Below, piece by piece: positions 5,500 to 5,980 of a DNA stretch of 5,980 nt (positions are counted from its first letter, which is position 1; each line of letters starts with the position of its first letter). The notes beneath the pieces were generated by a model. The model was not told the DNA's origin. It was given only the letters and a program-made list of their open reading frames with translations, and made no database searches. Source of the DNA: an uncultured Marvinbryantia sp. (GTDB lineage Bacteria > Bacillota > Clostridia > Lachnospirales > Lachnospiraceae); contig CAKRON010000129.1 in assembly GCA_934373455.1 (NCBI GenBank), positions 1 through 5,980 on the forward strand, read 5' to 3'. Position numbers and translations under genes: made by a program.

Positions 5500-5980
5500 A
5501 TGTTTATTACGTGGTCTCTGATACAGAGCGCATTGGAACTTGGAATTATATATGGAATCATTGCACTGGCATTGTTTCTTACTTATTCTATGTTGAATGT
5601 CTGTGATCTTTCTACAGACGGATGTTATACAATGGGGGCAGCTGCCGGTGCAGTAGTAGCGTTGGCCGGTCATCCATTTTTGGCATTATTTGCTGCAATG
5701 GGAGCCGGAGTACTTTCCGGTTTGGTCAATGCTTTCTTGCAGACAAAGATGAAAGTAGAAAGCATGCTTGCAGGAATTATTGTAAATACCGGATTGTATA
5801 CAGTGAATATTTGCATCATGGGAAAATCAAACCTGAATATGAATACAACGACGACTGTGTTTTCTATGATGAAAGATCTGACAAAGGGAACGCCGTTTGA
5901 GAGTTACAGTAAAATGATTGTAGCGTTGATTTTCCTTGTCATAATTGCGGTACTTCTGACAATGTTCCTGGGAACAAGAC
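5500..5980 (+). CDS. trpY: ABC transporter permease, TrpY-like (5' part, runs off the window)
   Basis: An open frame starts at ATG 5500 with GGAG (5489-5492) 7 nt upstream and continues without a stop to the window end: 160 codons plus one base. The protein begins MFITWSLIQSALELGIIYGI and is very hydrophobic. It then has the segment NVCDLSTDGCYTMGAAAGA, matching the DLTVEGSFxxGAA pattern of the inner-membrane permeases that pair with ABC_sub_bind proteins (BPD_transp_2 type). About five membrane segments are visible, and the full family length is about 290-300 aa, so roughly half is here. It lies 80 nt after the trpX stop in the same direction and should form the membrane channel of the same importer. 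An ATPase gene would be expected next. The Trp assignment depends on the T-box and on trpX. Confidence 0.9.
   Translation, partial: MFITWSLIQSALELGIIYGIIALALFLTYSMLNVCDLSTDGCYTMGAAAGAVVALAGHPFLALFAAMGAGVLSGLVNAFLQTKMKVESMLAGIIVNTGLYTVNICIMGKSNLNMNTTTTVFSMMKDLTKGTPFESYSKMIVALIFLVIIAVLLTMFLGTR

Noticed and set aside
5446..5673. 75-aa open frame on the minus strand over the permease start
   Set aside because: It is antisense to the permease, which has a good ribosome binding site and family motifs. The minus-strand frame has no support.

Overview
The window looks like a chromosomal segment of a Gram-positive, anaerobic, gut-type Clostridia member, most likely a Lachnospiraceae genome (Blautia/Dorea/Ruminococcus-like). 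The grounds are moderate-to-low GC, AGA/GGA-rich codon use, strong AGGAG ribosome binding sites, an rpsO-pnp gene pair and a T-box riboswitch. The genus is an inference from style, not a database match.

Layout. (1) Bases 1-61 are the last codons of rpsO (ribosomal protein S15). (2) Bases 62-235 form the rpsO-pnp intergenic leader. It holds a small GC-rich hairpin and then an unusually long rod-like hairpin (129-210) just ahead of the pnp ribosome binding site. (3) Bases 236-2323 are a complete pnp gene (polynucleotide phosphorylase, 695 aa). (4) Bases 2327-2360 are a perfect 14-bp bidirectional terminator between convergent genes. (5) Bases 2380-3762, minus strand, encode a complete 460-aa MATE-family multidrug/organic-compound exporter. 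Its own promoter and a terminator-like hairpin lie in its 5' leader. (6) Bases 3763-4399 are a 637-nt divergent intergenic region. It carries overlapping divergent promoters, a tryptophan-type T-box riboswitch (specifier TGG) with its antiterminator and terminator, and then a block of inverted repeats between the T-box terminator and the next gene. (7) Bases 4400-5419 encode an ABC-type substrate-binding protein of the TrpX/ABC_sub_bind family. (8) Bases 5500-5980 are the 5' part of the partner permease (TrpY-like), running off the window. The ATPase (TrpZ-like) would be expected just beyond.

How it works together. rpsO-pnp is a housekeeping translation/RNA-decay locus. The right-hand half is a nutrient-uptake operon: uncharged tRNA-Trp should stabilise the antiterminator of the leader RNA and switch on a tryptophan importer. 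Agreement between the TGG specifier and the TrpX-family gene is the strongest functional inference in the window.

No clearly new gene system is visible. The most interesting material is non-coding: the long hairpin in front of pnp, the attenuator-like hairpin in front of the MATE gene, and the inverted-repeat block inserted in the transcribed leader of the tryptophan transporter.
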